Source: an uncultured Roseibium sp. (GTDB lineage Bacteria > Pseudomonadota > Alphaproteobacteria > Rhizobiales > Stappiaceae). From it: a stretch of 64,000 bases of DNA. The stretch lies in NCBI RefSeq assembly GCF_947496995.1, contig NZ_CANMFD010000004.1, positions 496,001 through 560,000 on the forward strand, read 5' to 3'. The notes beneath the pieces were generated by a model. The model was not told the origin of the DNA. It was given only the letters and a program-made list of their open reading frames with translations, and searched no databases. Below are positions 29,656 through 38,623 of the stretch, in pieces. A program made the translations under genes and the position numbers. Within the stretch, counting starts at the first letter, position 1. The number at the start of each line of letters is the position of its first letter.

Positions 29656-29739
29656 ATGATCCTTTCACGGAACCTGAATATGATTGCCTTCCTTGCAGCC
29701 CTTGCTTTTCTGGCTGCCATTGTGGTTGGCGTTATCTGA
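29656..29739 (+). CDS. Very small single-span membrane protein (27 aa)
   Basis: The frame MILSRNLNMIAFLAALAFL... runs 27 codons and forms one hydrophobic helix over residues 9-27. GGGAG lies 7 nt before the ATG. Similar tiny one-helix proteins are annotated in related genomes, but this was not checked; the call rests on the good ribosome site and uninterrupted hydrophobic pattern. Confidence 0.5.
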   Translation: MILSRNLNMIAFLAALAFLAAIVVGVI

Positions 29740-30141
29740 TCCAACCCGGAAATAGATAGACAAAATAAACTGATACCGGAATGTCGGCCAAAGATACTCC
29801 GCAATAAAAAGAATAAAAAAGCGTTTCCAACCTGCTGCACCAGAAGGTGCAGGCAGGATATGGAAACGAGGGATCTGTCGACCAGAGATCTCGCTCGGTT
29901 CCTATCCTGGCTAGAGTCTGCGGGCCGAAGTCAAAAAATTCACCCCACTTTTCTCAGGCGCCCTCACAATCATAGATTGAGTCCACAATGTTTCGCGGAG
30001 ACTGGGCAGAATCGGACAACGGTTTTGGCTTGTTAACGCTTGACCAAAACAGTTGTCCGTTTGTTCGCTAGCGGAACGTTCTGAGACTTGAGGACAACTG
30101 GAATCGAGCTTTCAGCAGTCTGTCCGCGCTAGGTTCAACTG
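29740..30141. other. Gene-free region with strong inverted repeats
   Basis: No ORF of coding character. It holds a long hairpin at 29822-29868 (CGTTTCCA with TGGAAACG outside, CCTGC.GCACC with GGTGC.GCAGG inside), a second small hairpin at about 29870-29892, and a 15-bp near-perfect inverted repeat at 30014-30028/30044-30058 (GGACAACGGTTTTGG with CCAAAACAGTTGTCC, one mismatch). A structured small RNA or regulatory region is possible. Confidence 0.4.
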
Positions 30142-30735
30142 TCATGCTGCCAGCTCACGCGTTTGCGCCAACGCAGCCTCCTGTTTGGTCGGATCCATCA
30201 TCAGCTGATCAGCGGCAATGACAGTGACATCATTTATGCCGACAAATCCGAGCATATGTTTCAGGTAGTTGATGGCAAAGTCGATTTCCGAGCCCACTTT
30301 GGTCCCTCCGGACGCGACCGCCAGATAAGCTTTCTTGCTTTCAAGAAGGCCAACCGGCCCATTCTCCGTATATCTGAACGTCTCCCTCGCCCGCGCAATC
30401 AGATCGACCCAGGCTTTTAGAGCTGCAGGGATCGAAAAGTTATAGACGGGCACGCCAATCACGATCGTGTCCGCAGCCTTCAGCTCTGCAACAAGTGTGT
30501 CGGACAGAGCCAGCTTCAGCCTTTGCTCCGTTGTTCGCTCCGCAGGATCGGTGAAGTTTGCACCAACCCACTCTTCGTCCAGAAAAGGCAGCCCCTGCGA
30601 AACGTCACGGACCAGAACTTTCGCAGTCGGAGAGCTGTTCAGGAGCTGTGTTGCAATGGCACCTGTCAACTCGCGCGTTACGGAACCGGACTTTCTGGCC
30701 GAAGCATCAATTTGTAGGATTACGGGCTTACTCAC
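30142..30735 (-). CDS. azoR: FMN-dependent NADH-azoreductase
   Basis: A 197-aa flavodoxin-fold oxidoreductase: ILQIDASARKSGSVTREL (FMN phosphate loop), later VIGVPVYNFSIPAALKAWVDLIARA and AVASGGTKVGSEIDFAINYLKHMLGFVG, the AzoR pattern. It reduces quinones and azo compounds with NADH. Start GTG 30735 is chosen: GGAGA lies about 5 nt upstream, whereas the longer frame would start at a TTG that overlaps this site. Confidence 0.92.
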   Translation of the reverse strand: MSKPVILQIDASARKSGSVTRELTGAIATQLLNSSPTAKVLVRDVSQGLPFLDEEWVGANFTDPAERTTEQRLKLALSDTLVAELKAADTIVIGVPVYNFSIPAALKAWVDLIARARETFRYTENGPVGLLESKKAYLAVASGGTKVGSEIDFAINYLKHMLGFVGINDVTVIAADQLMMDPTKQEAALAQTRELAA

Positions 30736-30747
30736 TGGTATCTCCAA

Positions 30748-31110
30748 TCAATGGCAACCGTTTCCGGTCGTTTTGTACGTGAATTGGAGATAGTCGCGCC
30801 AAATGCAGGATACTAGCTCTGTTTTAGTGAACAGTGTGTAGTCCCCCGACTGCGTTTTCTCTTACCGCCCTGCTGTGGCCTGACGAATACGCGGATAGAT
30901 CTGATCACCACGGCAAGAAAAGTTGGCTTTCAAAAGTGCCATAGAAACTGACTGGAACCTGGGAACTAAATCACAGCGGCCCAGAAATCAGACTGGGGAA
31001 TATTTCTATCTCCAACCTCTCCACCCGGCGAAGCGGACCTACGAAATCAGTTTTAGAAGGGCCGAGATCTCCAGAGGCCGGTCGCTCACCATCATATCCC
31101 GGGATCTCAC
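30748..31110. other. Intergenic region at the left edge of the phage block
   Basis: No supported gene. This is where the left attachment site or end of the phage-derived block would be. I found no matching direct repeat in 53.5-53.8 kb and no tRNA gene. Confidence 0.4.
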
Positions 31111-31365
31111 TCAAGGTTCCCATATGACACCAGAAAAAATCTTGTAGAGACCGGCCAATGCAAAGGCTCCAATTACGGTATTTGTGAATTTCACCTTGAC
31201 GCTGGAGGTTCCTTTTCGGAGGTCGCGCAGGAAATGCATGTCCTTCTGTGCTTCGAGTGGGTGTTCAGTGTCGACACCCAATGCCCGAAGGACTTCCCAC
31301 GCCCCTTCCCGTCCGCCTTCTTTACCGCCCAACCGGGCGATTTCTCGCATCTCGTCTTCAGTCAC
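31111..31365 (-). CDS. Small phage protein after the lysis genes
   Basis: An 84-aa protein with a charged N-terminal half (MREIARLGGKEGGREGAWEVL) and one hydrophobic stretch near the end (NTVIGAFALAGLYKIF). Start GTG overlaps the Rz1-like stop (GTGA) and follows an excellent AGGAGG. It is possibly related to DUF6127-type phage proteins; function is unknown. It is the last gene of the late operon. Confidence 0.7.
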   Translation of the reverse strand: MTEDEMREIARLGGKEGGREGAWEVLRALGVDTEHPLEAQKDMHFLRDLRKGTSSVKVKFTNTVIGAFALAGLYKIFSGVIWEP

Positions 31366-31664
31366 GACTCCTCCTTGGCAAAACCGGTGTTGATTTCATC
31401 ATACCAACCCGCGCAACGCAGCACGCGGGCATTCGCCCGCCCCAAGGCTCGATCACTTCGCAGCAGCGCCACGTCCAGTGGTTCGCCTATCCGGGCACCA
31501 GAACGCTCTTCTTTCCGGCAATCGGCCGGATAGTTCGGCAGTGTCTTTTCCGCATCGAGACGGCCGACCTGTTCCGCCGCCGCCTTCAAACGTCCGTCAA
31601 CGGTTCCGCAGGCGCTCAGCAAGGTCAGGCTTAACAACACAGTTGTCTTCAACGGTCGAGACAT
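31362..31664 (-). CDS. Rz1-like outer-membrane spanin lipoprotein
   Basis: A 100-aa lipoprotein: signal peptide with lipobox LLSACG (Cys about residue 18), then a short periplasmic domain. It partly overlaps the Rz-like gene in another frame, the classic Rz/Rz1 arrangement. With Rz it would fuse inner and outer membranes at lysis. ATG 31664 is chosen because it begins the signal peptide and has GGAG upstream; the long frame from 31769 is a shadow of Rz. Confidence 0.75.
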   Translation of the reverse strand: MSRPLKTTVLLSLTLLSACGTVDGRLKAAAEQVGRLDAEKTLPNYPADCRKEERSGARIGEPLDVALLRSDRALGRANARVLRCAGWYDEINTGFAKEES

Positions 31665-31956
31665 AGTGCTCAAGCTCCTGTTCGGCGGCCTCCGCTTCGG
31701 CGAGGGCCTTTTCGATTTCGGTGTGCAAATGGCGCCGGGCCGTATCGGCAATCGCTTGCCGGTGTTCAAGCAGTTCCAACTGCTTCTGTGCTGCGACCAG
31801 TTCGACGTGCCTTACGTAGCCTTCCCGTGCAGCCTTTACTGCATTGGCTCTGTCAATCTTGTGCCAGACAAAAAAGCCGCCCGAAACGGCGGCCAGAATC
31901 ATCAGGGTTTTGAGGGTTCGGTTCCGGAGCACAGCTCCCAACATCAAGGCTATCAT
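31597..31956 (-). CDS. Rz-like inner-membrane spanin
   Basis: A 119-aa protein with an N-terminal membrane anchor (about 14-31) followed by a long charged coiled coil (AAQKQLELLEHRQAIADTARRHL and on to EQELEHY), the usual look of an i-spanin. Its ATG overlaps the endolysin stop (ATGA). It is paired with the embedded Rz1-like lipoprotein. Confidence 0.75.
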   Translation of the reverse strand: MIALMLGAVLRNRTLKTLMILAAVSGGFFVWHKIDRANAVKAAREGYVRHVELVAAQKQLELLEHRQAIADTARRHLHTEIEKALAEAEAAEQELEHYVSTVEDNCVVKPDLAERLRNR

Positions 31957-32420
31957 CCCCGCGCACCTTCACGACAAAGCTCATGCTCCGCCGCGCGGCG
32001 GTTCACCAGCCCCCGGATCTTGCGTCCGCCAGCCTTGTTGAACCACGTCGCCGCATCACAGCCCCCCTCGACATCCCCCCTGTTCAGCCGTCTCACAGCG
32101 GTGGATCGGCAGAAAGCCCCGACACCGATATTATAGGTCAGGCTGACAAACGCGACATAGGAACGGGCAGGAATGGTATCCGGCCTCTTCAGGCATTTCC
32201 GCATCCCGGCTTCGTGTTTCTTGAGCGAAGCCAGCAGCATGGCATCGCATTCGGTCTTTGTGTGTCGGTCTCCAAGCTTGACGCCGAGGGTCTCGCCATA
32301 ACAAATTGTGGGCACCCCGACGACATCGCGATAAGCAGTCAGTCGCAGGCCTTCCCAGGCCCCGACCAGAGCGATAGCGGCCGCACCAAGGGCGCCCGCT
32401 AGACGAGTATTACGTCCCAT
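31953..32420 (-). CDS. GH24 endolysin with signal-anchor-like N-terminus
   Basis: A 155-aa phage lysozyme. The catalytic triad fits E-8x-D-5x-T: E23 in AWEGLRLTAYRD, D32 and T38. YVAFVSLTYNIGVGAFCRSTAVRRLN is the family core. The first 21 residues are weakly hydrophobic and rich in Gly/Ala (GALGAAAIALVGA), as in SAR endolysins that are exported and released from the membrane. ATG 32420 begins this segment; the longer frame from 32567 is a shadow of the holin gene. Confidence 0.9.
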   Translation of the reverse strand: MGRNTRLAGALGAAAIALVGAWEGLRLTAYRDVVGVPTICYGETLGVKLGDRHTKTECDAMLLASLKKHEAGMRKCLKRPDTIPARSYVAFVSLTYNIGVGAFCRSTAVRRLNRGDVEGGCDAATWFNKAGGRKIRGLVNRRAAEHELCREGARG

Positions 32421-32625
32421 CTTCCATGTCCTTCTGTGCAAGTATCCGCGCGACGAACGCGCCCGCTGTTGCAAGCGCAGACAGCGCAGCCATTCTCCCG
32501 GGTGAAATGAAATCACCCAGGAACGGCAGCGCCACCTCGGCGCTGGAGAACAACGCCGCAAACACAATCAGACGAACGCTCCACGCCCGTTTCAGGACCC
32601 GGCGCCAGTCGGGAACGATTGTCAT
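32410..32625 (-). CDS. Phage holin-like membrane protein
   Basis: A 71-aa protein with two membrane segments (about 16-35 and 43-60) and a charged tail (AQKDMEDGT), directly before and overlapping the endolysin gene by 11 bp. Position, size and topology support a holin or pinholin. ATG 32625 is taken instead of a TTG six codons earlier. Confidence 0.75.
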   Translation of the reverse strand: MTIVPDWRRVLKRAWSVRLIVFAALFSSAEVALPFLGDFISPGRMAALSALATAGAFVARILAQKDMEDGT

Positions 32626-32687
32626 TAAGTTTCTTTCAAGCAAAAACCGCCTAACAACGGGATAAATAGTTCAAATTGTCAGAAACA

Positions 32688-33200
32688 TCAGATTTGCATA
32701 GATTCTCGCCAGAGATCGTCTACTTGCTCGGGACTAAATCCGAGAGCCGCAAATAAATTAAGTATGAGTGGGTGCAAACGCTCTAATTCTGTTGCATATT
32801 CCCATTCTATTTTGGCCTTATCCCTCAGTATATCGTCTTCGAGAGATTCAATTACGCTATCTATTTGAGCCAATGTGCAGCCATACTGGATCAACCCTAA
32901 ACGGAGTTGCCGAGCAGAGAGAGTGTGCATTTCTTTTCGAAATTCCTCAATTGTTGGGGGCTTCCAGTCCGGTATGACACCACCAGAATTGCGCCATAAT
33001 TGAGCTTGCACTCGAATATTTTGTGCGTTCGAAGATACATCTTCCGGTCGAAGTCCATAGTGCATAATCTCGCTTGGGCCGCGATCAAGTCTACCCTCAA
33101 TTAAAGCAATCCCAGTAATTACGCTCATATCGAACTCATCATGATCTGTTTCGGGACTCGGTAAAAATCCTAGAAACTTTTTTATGTCTATAATCGACAT
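32688..33200 (-). CDS. Tail-fibre-associated protein
   Basis: A 170-aa protein of lower GC than its neighbours. The C-terminal part (LSARQLRLGLIQYGCTLAQIDSVIESL then KIEWEYATELERLHPLI) matches a motif often seen at the ends of phage tail fibre or fibre-associated proteins. It lies directly after the collagen-like fibre gene (12 bp), so a chaperone or accessory fibre role is plausible. AAGGAG-like sequence precedes the ATG. Confidence 0.65.
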   Translation of the reverse strand: MSIIDIKKFLGFLPSPETDHDEFDMSVITGIALIEGRLDRGPSEIMHYGLRPEDVSSNAQNIRVQAQLWRNSGGVIPDWKPPTIEEFRKEMHTLSARQLRLGLIQYGCTLAQIDSVIESLEDDILRDKAKIEWEYATELERLHPLILNLFAALGFSPEQVDDLWRESMQI

Positions 33201-33212
33201 ATTTAACTCTCC

Positions 33213-35180
33213 TTAAGCTACTCGTTGGCAAACATAAAATCGGTTTGAACTATTAACCTCGATACGACCTCGAGCTCGCCACGTGCCGGAGAGTGCAGAG
33301 CCGCCACTTACGCCATAAAAGAGAGTGTTTGCAGTTCTCGCTGGAACACTTGAATTTATCGTGTAATTCGAACCGCCGCCTGAGACATCAATAACATGAC
33401 CAATAGGAAAAATTGTAGAACTCGAAGATGAGGTGTCAGACACTCCAGAAACTTTCCAAAATGAACCGCTGTTATCCTCAAATCGAAAGTGGTTCACACT
33501 GTCATCCCATTGCAACGACCTCCAAGTATTGCTGTTGTCATCGTAAAAATAAGCGTTGCTGTCACTGCCTCCGTTTTTGCCGACGTAGCAGCTCCCCTGT
33601 ACCGTAAGATTTCCCGTTACGGTGTAGGTTCCAGCCATGGTGTCGCTTGCATCGGAGCGCACGAACTGTGTGCTGTTCAGCCCGTCCAGCGTTCCGGCGT
33701 CGTAGCTGGTTGAACCCACCGGACCCTGTGCACCCTGCGGTCCGGTTGCCCCAGTAGCGCCAGTATCACCCTTGGCTGACAACAGCCCCCAGTCATCGGG
33801 AGACGTGCTTGGGTTCTGCCCGACGTTTACCGTCAGCGAAATATAGGCCGAGCCGTTGTAGGTAACAGTTTCATCGGAATTGTAAGTCTCGCCGGAGGAC
33901 CACATTCCCCGGTATATAAGGCCAGGGTCTCCCTGCAGCCCCTGCGGACCTTGAGCTCCCGTCGGACCTTGAGCACCGGTGTCGCCTTTCGCCCCCTGGA
34001 TCCCTTCCGGACCCTGAATCCCCTGCGGGCCTTCAGGTCCCTGGATGCCTTGCTGCCCTTGCAGGCCACGTTCGCCCTTCGAGGAAACGATATCCCATTG
34101 AGTAGCGGCATCTTCCGGGAGGACATTCGTATGGGCCTCAACACAAATGTAATATGATCCGTCATGGGAGACGGTATCGCCCACGTCGTAGCTTTGTGAA
34201 CTTGCCCAGTTCCCCCGATGGACGATCCCTACCGGCCCGGCCGGCCCTTGAATGCCTTGCGTGCCCTGCAACCCTTGAGGCCCACGGCCGAAGGGAACAC
34301 CCTCCGACCAGGCAGCTATATCGTTGGAAAGTTTGAAATAAACCGTTCCCGTCTCGACGTCGAGAAATGAAAAATTGGCCGGTTCCGCATTGTAAGCGCT
34401 CCTGTCTGCAGTGAGACCGGAAGCGTCCGGATCAAAGGACTTACCCACAGGACCTTCCGGGCCTTGAGTGCCTTGTATGCCGATCGGTCCTTGCGACCCC
34501 GTCGGCCCTGTCGGTCCTTCCGGTCCTCGCGGACCTTCCGGTCCCTGCAGTCCGGTCGGCCCTCTCGGACCTTCATAGCCGAGGGGACCACGCTCCCCCT
34601 GTGGTCCCTGCGGGCCCTCCGGTCCTTGGGCACCGGCCGGTCCTGTCGGCCCCTGGTCGCCAACCGGTCCCTTGGGTCCCTGAGCTCCTGGCAGCGAAGC
34701 TATTTCCAGCACCTGCTGAAGGGTCGGCAAGTCGCCATTGTCTGCCGCTTCGATCCCGTTGGTCACGCGCCTTCCCAGAAGATCGAAGCCGCCGTTGTTT
34801 TCCATCAGTGCCCGGGTCGCCACGGACTGCATGTTGATCGCAGTGCGGTCCATCGCCCGCTCCATGACGGTTGGGTCAATTTCCCCGCCTGCCAGGCTGT
34901 AGGGCTGGTCAAACCCGCTGACCAGCAAGACTGTCAATTGTTCTCCTGTCTGCAACGCCGCGGCGTCGAAGAAAACGGTACCGGTCGAAAAATTCCCACC
35001 AGAATAGGACCAGTTGCCTGGGCTTTGCTGGTAAATCCAGATCGTCGTTTCACCTTCCGTGGAAGTGTGAATGACCTGCAGGTTGGTTTGATCGACAAAC
35101 TGGAACGGCAAGTCGACACGATTGGTCACGCCATCGCCTTGGATCTGGGCGCGGCCGTCTGTTAAGGCTGCTACTGTCAT
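33213..35180 (-). CDS. Collagen-like phage tail fibre
   Basis: A 655-aa fibre. Residues about 1-165 resemble the T7 Gp17-type tail-attachment domain ([44 protein letters not shown]). Then come several Gly-X-Y blocks (about 185-275, 330-350, 385-440, 480-510) in which GPQGPQGPEG-type triplets should form a collagen triple helix. Between blocks lie two carbohydrate-binding-like modules ([22 protein letters not shown] and [22 protein letters not shown]). The C-terminus is a beta-rich tip. It would recognise the host surface. Confidence 0.9.
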   Translation of the reverse strand: MTVAALTDGRAQIQGDGVTNRVDLPFQFVDQTNLQVIHTSTEGETTIWIYQQSPGNWSYSGGNFSTGTVFFDAAALQTGEQLTVLLVSGFDQPYSLAGGEIDPTVMERAMDRTAINMQSVATRALMENNGGFDLLGRRVTNGIEAADNGDLPTLQQVLEIASLPGAQGPKGPVGDQGPTGPAGAQGPEGPQGPQGERGPLGYEGPRGPTGLQGPEGPRGPEGPTGPTGSQGPIGIQGTQGPEGPVGKSFDPDASGLTADRSAYNAEPANFSFLDVETGTVYFKLSNDIAAWSEGVPFGRGPQGLQGTQGIQGPAGPVGIVHRGNWASSQSYDVGDTVSHDGSYYICVEAHTNVLPEDAATQWDIVSSKGERGLQGQQGIQGPEGPQGIQGPEGIQGAKGDTGAQGPTGAQGPQGLQGDPGLIYRGMWSSGETYNSDETVTYNGSAYISLTVNVGQNPSTSPDDWGLLSAKGDTGATGATGPQGAQGPVGSTSYDAGTLDGLNSTQFVRSDASDTMAGTYTVTGNLTVQGSCYVGKNGGSDSNAYFYDDNSNTWRSLQWDDSVNHFRFEDNSGSFWKVSGVSDTSSSSSTIFPIGHVIDVSGGGSNYTINSSVPARTANTLFYGVSGGSALSGTWRARGRIEVNSSNRFYVCQRVA

Positions 35181-35668
35181 GAATTTTCCTTCGTAATTGC
35201 AGCAGCATCAATTGCCGCGTGCAAGAGAATCTATTGGTGGCCGGAGCATCCGGCGTTCGCCTGAAGGCTGAGAAATTCTGCAAAATATTGAAATGAAAAG
35301 AGTACCCATTCCCAGATCAACCCGCATGAGAACGGCTTGACGTAAAGGACGATGGGCCTCAACCAACTCTTGAATCGGAAGCCGCCTTATCAGCGGCGAG
35401 CCAGTGGAGGCCGAATTGGTTTGCAAAGGAGTCTGGAAACGACAGAAAAAGAAAAGCTATCACCGCAGATCGATCAGGGTGCATTGAGTAAAATATCAAA
35501 TATGTATCGGTCGAGCGCCCCCACTTGAAGAACTGGCACCAGCTTCACAAGCTGAAAGGTATGTCTTCCAGAGAATTTTCCGTCCGGCAGAGCACGGACC
35601 GTGTACTTCGATACTCCCGCGAAGATGAGCTTTTTTCTTTCAGTCAGCCCATAAAATCGGGTGCTAAC
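35181..35668. other. Gene-free gap between fibre and acidic protein genes
   Basis: About 490 bp with no supported gene, unusual in a block where genes otherwise overlap. A 72-codon minus-strand frame (35208-35426) contains a stretch slightly like the start of Pth2-type proteins but is too short and unconvincing. The gap may hold a promoter for the fibre and lysis genes or remnants of a lost gene. Confidence 0.4.
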
Positions 35669-36094
35669 CTAATCGTCCACGATTTCATGGGCGGAAGCAC
35701 TTACGATTTTCCCGTCGGCGGACCACGCGATCAAGGCCAGGTTGTCATACTCGAAAGGGGTCTCGATCACCCCGTTATCGTATTCTACACTGACACCAAT
35801 CTCATATGGTTCCTCACCCATATGCGCGACAAGTTCCGCTTCGGACATTCCGATCAGATTTTCGTTTTTGTAACCGAAATAGTCTTCACACTGGATGGAC
35901 TCAATCTTTCCGTTTTCGGTGGAGATCGTTTTGTTCGGGCCGCCGACCTCGTAGGTTGCCCAGCCCGAAGCATCGCCCCCTTCCGGCACCAGGAGCTTCA
36001 GATCAAGATCCGTCTGATTGTCATCAATGGATACTCCGAATTTAAGGGGCCCCACTCCGACACCTGGCGTCCAGTTCCAGTTTTGGTCGCTCAT
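35669..36094 (-). CDS. Small acidic protein coupled to the internal virion protein; immunity-like
   Basis: A 141-aa, strongly acidic protein. It starts WNWTPGVGVGPLKFGVSID, a pattern (PGxGVGP..FG) common in small proteins next to polymorphic toxins, and ends IAWSADGKIVSASAHEIVDD. It has no signal peptide or membrane segment. Its ATG overlaps the stop of the upstream 669-aa gene (ATGA), whose C-terminus is strongly basic and glycine-linked. The pair therefore looks like effector plus immunity protein, which is inference; an ordinary virion assembly factor is the alternative. Confidence 0.6.
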   Translation of the reverse strand: MSDQNWNWTPGVGVGPLKFGVSIDDNQTDLDLKLLVPEGGDASGWATYEVGGPNKTISTENGKIESIQCEDYFGYKNENLIGMSEAELVAHMGEEPYEIGVSVEYDNGVIETPFEYDNLALIAWSADGKIVSASAHEIVDD

Positions 36095-38100
36095 TTTCTG
36101 CCCTTTCCTCTCTGACTATGAGCTTCTCCCGCTTTGGCTCGGTGTCCCGCTTGAGAAATTCTCTTGATCTTTTCTTTCAGCTTTTTCTTCTCACGCCGTG
36201 TTTTCGCATCCGAAAGCCTTGCACCCAGTTCTTCAATCTGTGGCGTTGATTTTTGAATCCGTCTTCCGCCATCACCATGGTTGTCGTTTTTGCCGCTATT
36301 GGAAGCTTTTTTGCCTCCTCCCGTTCCATCTTTTTTGCTCAGAAGAACCGATGCAGTCGAAACCGGGTTCATCAGGTCCGACATCAGGCGGACATAGGGA
36401 TAGGTGGCTAAACCCATTTGATCAGGAGAAAGTCCACCATAAAATCCGCTCGGCTCATCCGGATTGAGACGGCCTATGACAGGTGCACCGACGGACTTGC
36501 CGAAATCGCTGATACTCCCCGCAAGCTTGATCTCGTCCCCCCGCCTGCTTTGCCGGCGATTTTGCTCGACGAAGTCAATTCCGTTTAAAAATCCGTCACC
36601 GGGAATTTCAACATTGCCGTAAACCGAGGTTCCAAGCCGACCCAGAATTCCTGTGGTATCGACTTGTCTCAACCTGCCGCCGGATAGCTCTCTTTCAAAC
36701 TCCTGTGCAAGATCAACGCGTCGTTCGGGATCATTGGTCCTTGCCAGTTTTACGGCAGCTTCCTGGGCATTCATCCCGTCCAGGTCGGTGAGCAATCGCC
36801 ATTTTGTTACGGACTCCTCAAGACCTTCCGCATGCTCGATATCCTGCAAAGCATTCGGGTTGATCGCGAATATCTGCGTCAGATTTTCGTAAGCACTGCC
36901 AACTTCCTCAGGATCGTTGCTCTCCAAGTTCCTTTTGAGCGAATTCACATATGGTTCAGGCAACACACCCTTGGCCTGCAGAATCCCTCGCGCAAGTACA
37001 TTGCGATCTGTTTCACCGTCATCGAGATAGGTAAAGGCTCGATCCACGAGAGAACCTTGGTCCACGCCCAGTTCTTCTCCTGTCTCCGAGAATAACACCC
37101 GATTAACTGCATCAATGTTCACTTTTTGTTCCAAAATAGCATGGTTCAGCCGGTTGATCAACTGCACCTTCTGAAACGGTTCGAGAACTGAATTGGTCTC
37201 GATTTCTTTCGGGTCGAATTGCCCATGTGCCTTGGCAATCCTGTCGGCGATGCGTTCTGATTCAGCCAACGCCGTCGTAATCGTTTTTTTCACCGCGTTG
37301 TCATGCAGCCGCTTCAGGAAAACGTCCGACAGCTCCCTGAGCCGGATTGGCGCCTCACCGGACCTAGAGATCCCCGACACCTCTTCTTCGATCTGAAGCT
37401 CATCGTCGCTGGCAGCGGGCAGTTCTCGTCGTCTCAGTTCGCTTTCAAGAACAGCAACCTGTTCCTTTGGCGGACGGGCCTCCACCCAGGCGCCGGTAAG
37501 GCGCTCGTCCAGTTCGCGGAGCGCATCTTCTTTCTCGCCCGGCGGCAAGGGCATCGCTGCCAGAACCGCTTCCCCTTCCTTGAAAGCGTCTTCAAGCAAA
37601 TCCGGATTTTCCCGGACATCGGAAGCAAGCTGCACCGAAACATCCAGACTTCCCTGTCGGAAATAGGCCCTGTTTGCAGCATTTTCTTCAGCGGCAAAAC
37701 CGCTGACATACCCTGCCCGCCTTGTCTCGAATTCTCGATTGAAGCTGGTATGCACGCTTTCCGGCAGCGTTTTGAGAGCCTCTTCGCGTCCCTTTTCCAG
37801 ATGGGCGAGCATGGCTTCGGTGTATCCGGCACCTCCCGGGCGAAGCGTCTGCAGCTCCTCCGCCTGCCTGGCCTGCAGAGAGGCACCCAACTGCCGTTGA
37901 GCCTTGACCTGCTCAAGGTCGTCTATCTGCTGCTGGCGCTTCTGCGCGAGCTGCGCCAACCGGCCGGCCTGTCCCGCAGATCGCTGGATCTGCCCGCCCA
38001 GCGCCTCGATGGCATTTCCGACTGCCTTGTCGGCAATTACCTGCGGTCGGCGCACGCCCGGAAGCCCCTGCATACCGCTGTATTTTTCTAATCTTGCCAT
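36091..38100 (-). CDS. Internal virion protein (Gp15-like) with basic toxin-like C-terminal tail
   Basis: A 669-aa protein placed after the Gp14-like gene, the position of the T7 Gp15-type internal core protein. Most of it is alpha-helical and charged (early LAQLAQKRQQQIDDLEQVKAQRQLGASLQ). After about residue 605 a glycine/lysine-rich linker (GTGGGKKASNSGKNDNHGDG) leads to a short, very basic end (RRIQKSTPQIEELGARL, then KRISQAGHRAKAGEAHSQRG) that looks like the variable C-terminal module of polymorphic toxins. ATG 38100 is chosen because upstream sequence is a shadow of the Gp14-like gene. The coupled acidic protein follows. Confidence 0.7.
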   Translation of the reverse strand: MARLEKYSGMQGLPGVRRPQVIADKAVGNAIEALGGQIQRSAGQAGRLAQLAQKRQQQIDDLEQVKAQRQLGASLQARQAEELQTLRPGGAGYTEAMLAHLEKGREEALKTLPESVHTSFNREFETRRAGYVSGFAAEENAANRAYFRQGSLDVSVQLASDVRENPDLLEDAFKEGEAVLAAMPLPPGEKEDALRELDERLTGAWVEARPPKEQVAVLESELRRRELPAASDDELQIEEEVSGISRSGEAPIRLRELSDVFLKRLHDNAVKKTITTALAESERIADRIAKAHGQFDPKEIETNSVLEPFQKVQLINRLNHAILEQKVNIDAVNRVLFSETGEELGVDQGSLVDRAFTYLDDGETDRNVLARGILQAKGVLPEPYVNSLKRNLESNDPEEVGSAYENLTQIFAINPNALQDIEHAEGLEESVTKWRLLTDLDGMNAQEAAVKLARTNDPERRVDLAQEFERELSGGRLRQVDTTGILGRLGTSVYGNVEIPGDGFLNGIDFVEQNRRQSRRGDEIKLAGSISDFGKSVGAPVIGRLNPDEPSGFYGGLSPDQMGLATYPYVRLMSDLMNPVSTASVLLSKKDGTGGGKKASNSGKNDNHGDGGRRIQKSTPQIEELGARLSDAKTRREKKKLKEKIKRISQAGHRAKAGEAHSQRGKGRK

Positions 38101-38131
38101 ATTATGAGAACCGTCCGTCGTCGGCTGAATT

Positions 38132-38620
38132 TTAACTGCTGCTGTAGATGGCGTTGCCGAGTGTGGTTGCGGCACCGGTAGCGCCACCCAGGATCGCGCC
38201 TGCGGCACCGATGCTGCCGGCCCTGCGCTGGGATTTCGCCCGCTCTCTCGCGGCGGCGGATTCAAATGTCAGATTGCTTCGCTCACCCTCAGCCCTGTAA
38301 CGGATCACCTCAATATCTTGAGCAGCTTCGTAAGCATTGTCGTCCGCGACATCCGTGAGCGAGCCGGTTTCCGACAAGCCGCGTTCAGCTCCTGCGGCCC
38401 GGTTGTTGCCCAGCACACGGTCCAGGCGCTCAAGCGTTCGTTTCCGTTCGAAAGATGCCTGCGTCTGGTTGACCTCCTTCTGACGATCCGTCAGCTGAGC
38501 GCGGCGTTCCTCCGCCTTTGCCTCGGCTTCCGCCTGCTGGCTGATGCCCTTGGCTTGAACGACGCCGCCGGCCAGGGACCCCACGACGGAAACTGCCGTT
38601 AAAATTGCTGGATGACACAT
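38132..38620 (-). CDS. Internal virion protein, T7 Gp14-like
   Basis: A 162-aa protein: hydrophobic start (AILTAVSVVGSLAGGVVQA), a helical charged middle with KEVNQTQASFERKRTLERLDRVLGNNRAAGAERGLSETGS, typical of phage Gp14-type virion core proteins, and a glycine/alanine-rich hydrophobic C-terminal segment (GSIGAAGAILGGATGAATTLG). It would be ejected with DNA to form part of the membrane channel. It lies 3 bp after the tail nozzle gene. Confidence 0.75.
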   Translation of the reverse strand: MCHPAILTAVSVVGSLAGGVVQAKGISQQAEAEAKAEERRAQLTDRQKEVNQTQASFERKRTLERLDRVLGNNRAAGAERGLSETGSLTDVADDNAYEAAQDIEVIRYRAEGERSNLTFESAAARERAKSQRRAGSIGAAGAILGGATGAATTLGNAIYSSS

Positions 38621-38623
38621 GGT

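Noticed and set aside
33900..34700. Dense short repeats that could suggest a CRISPR array or microsatellite
   Set aside because: They are codons of Gly-X-Y triplets in the collagen-like fibre gene; no constant repeat with unique spacers is present and no cas gene is nearby.
35208..35426. 72-codon frame with a faint Pth2-like stretch
   Set aside because: Only about ten residues resemble that family, there is no ribosome site, and the rest does not fit.
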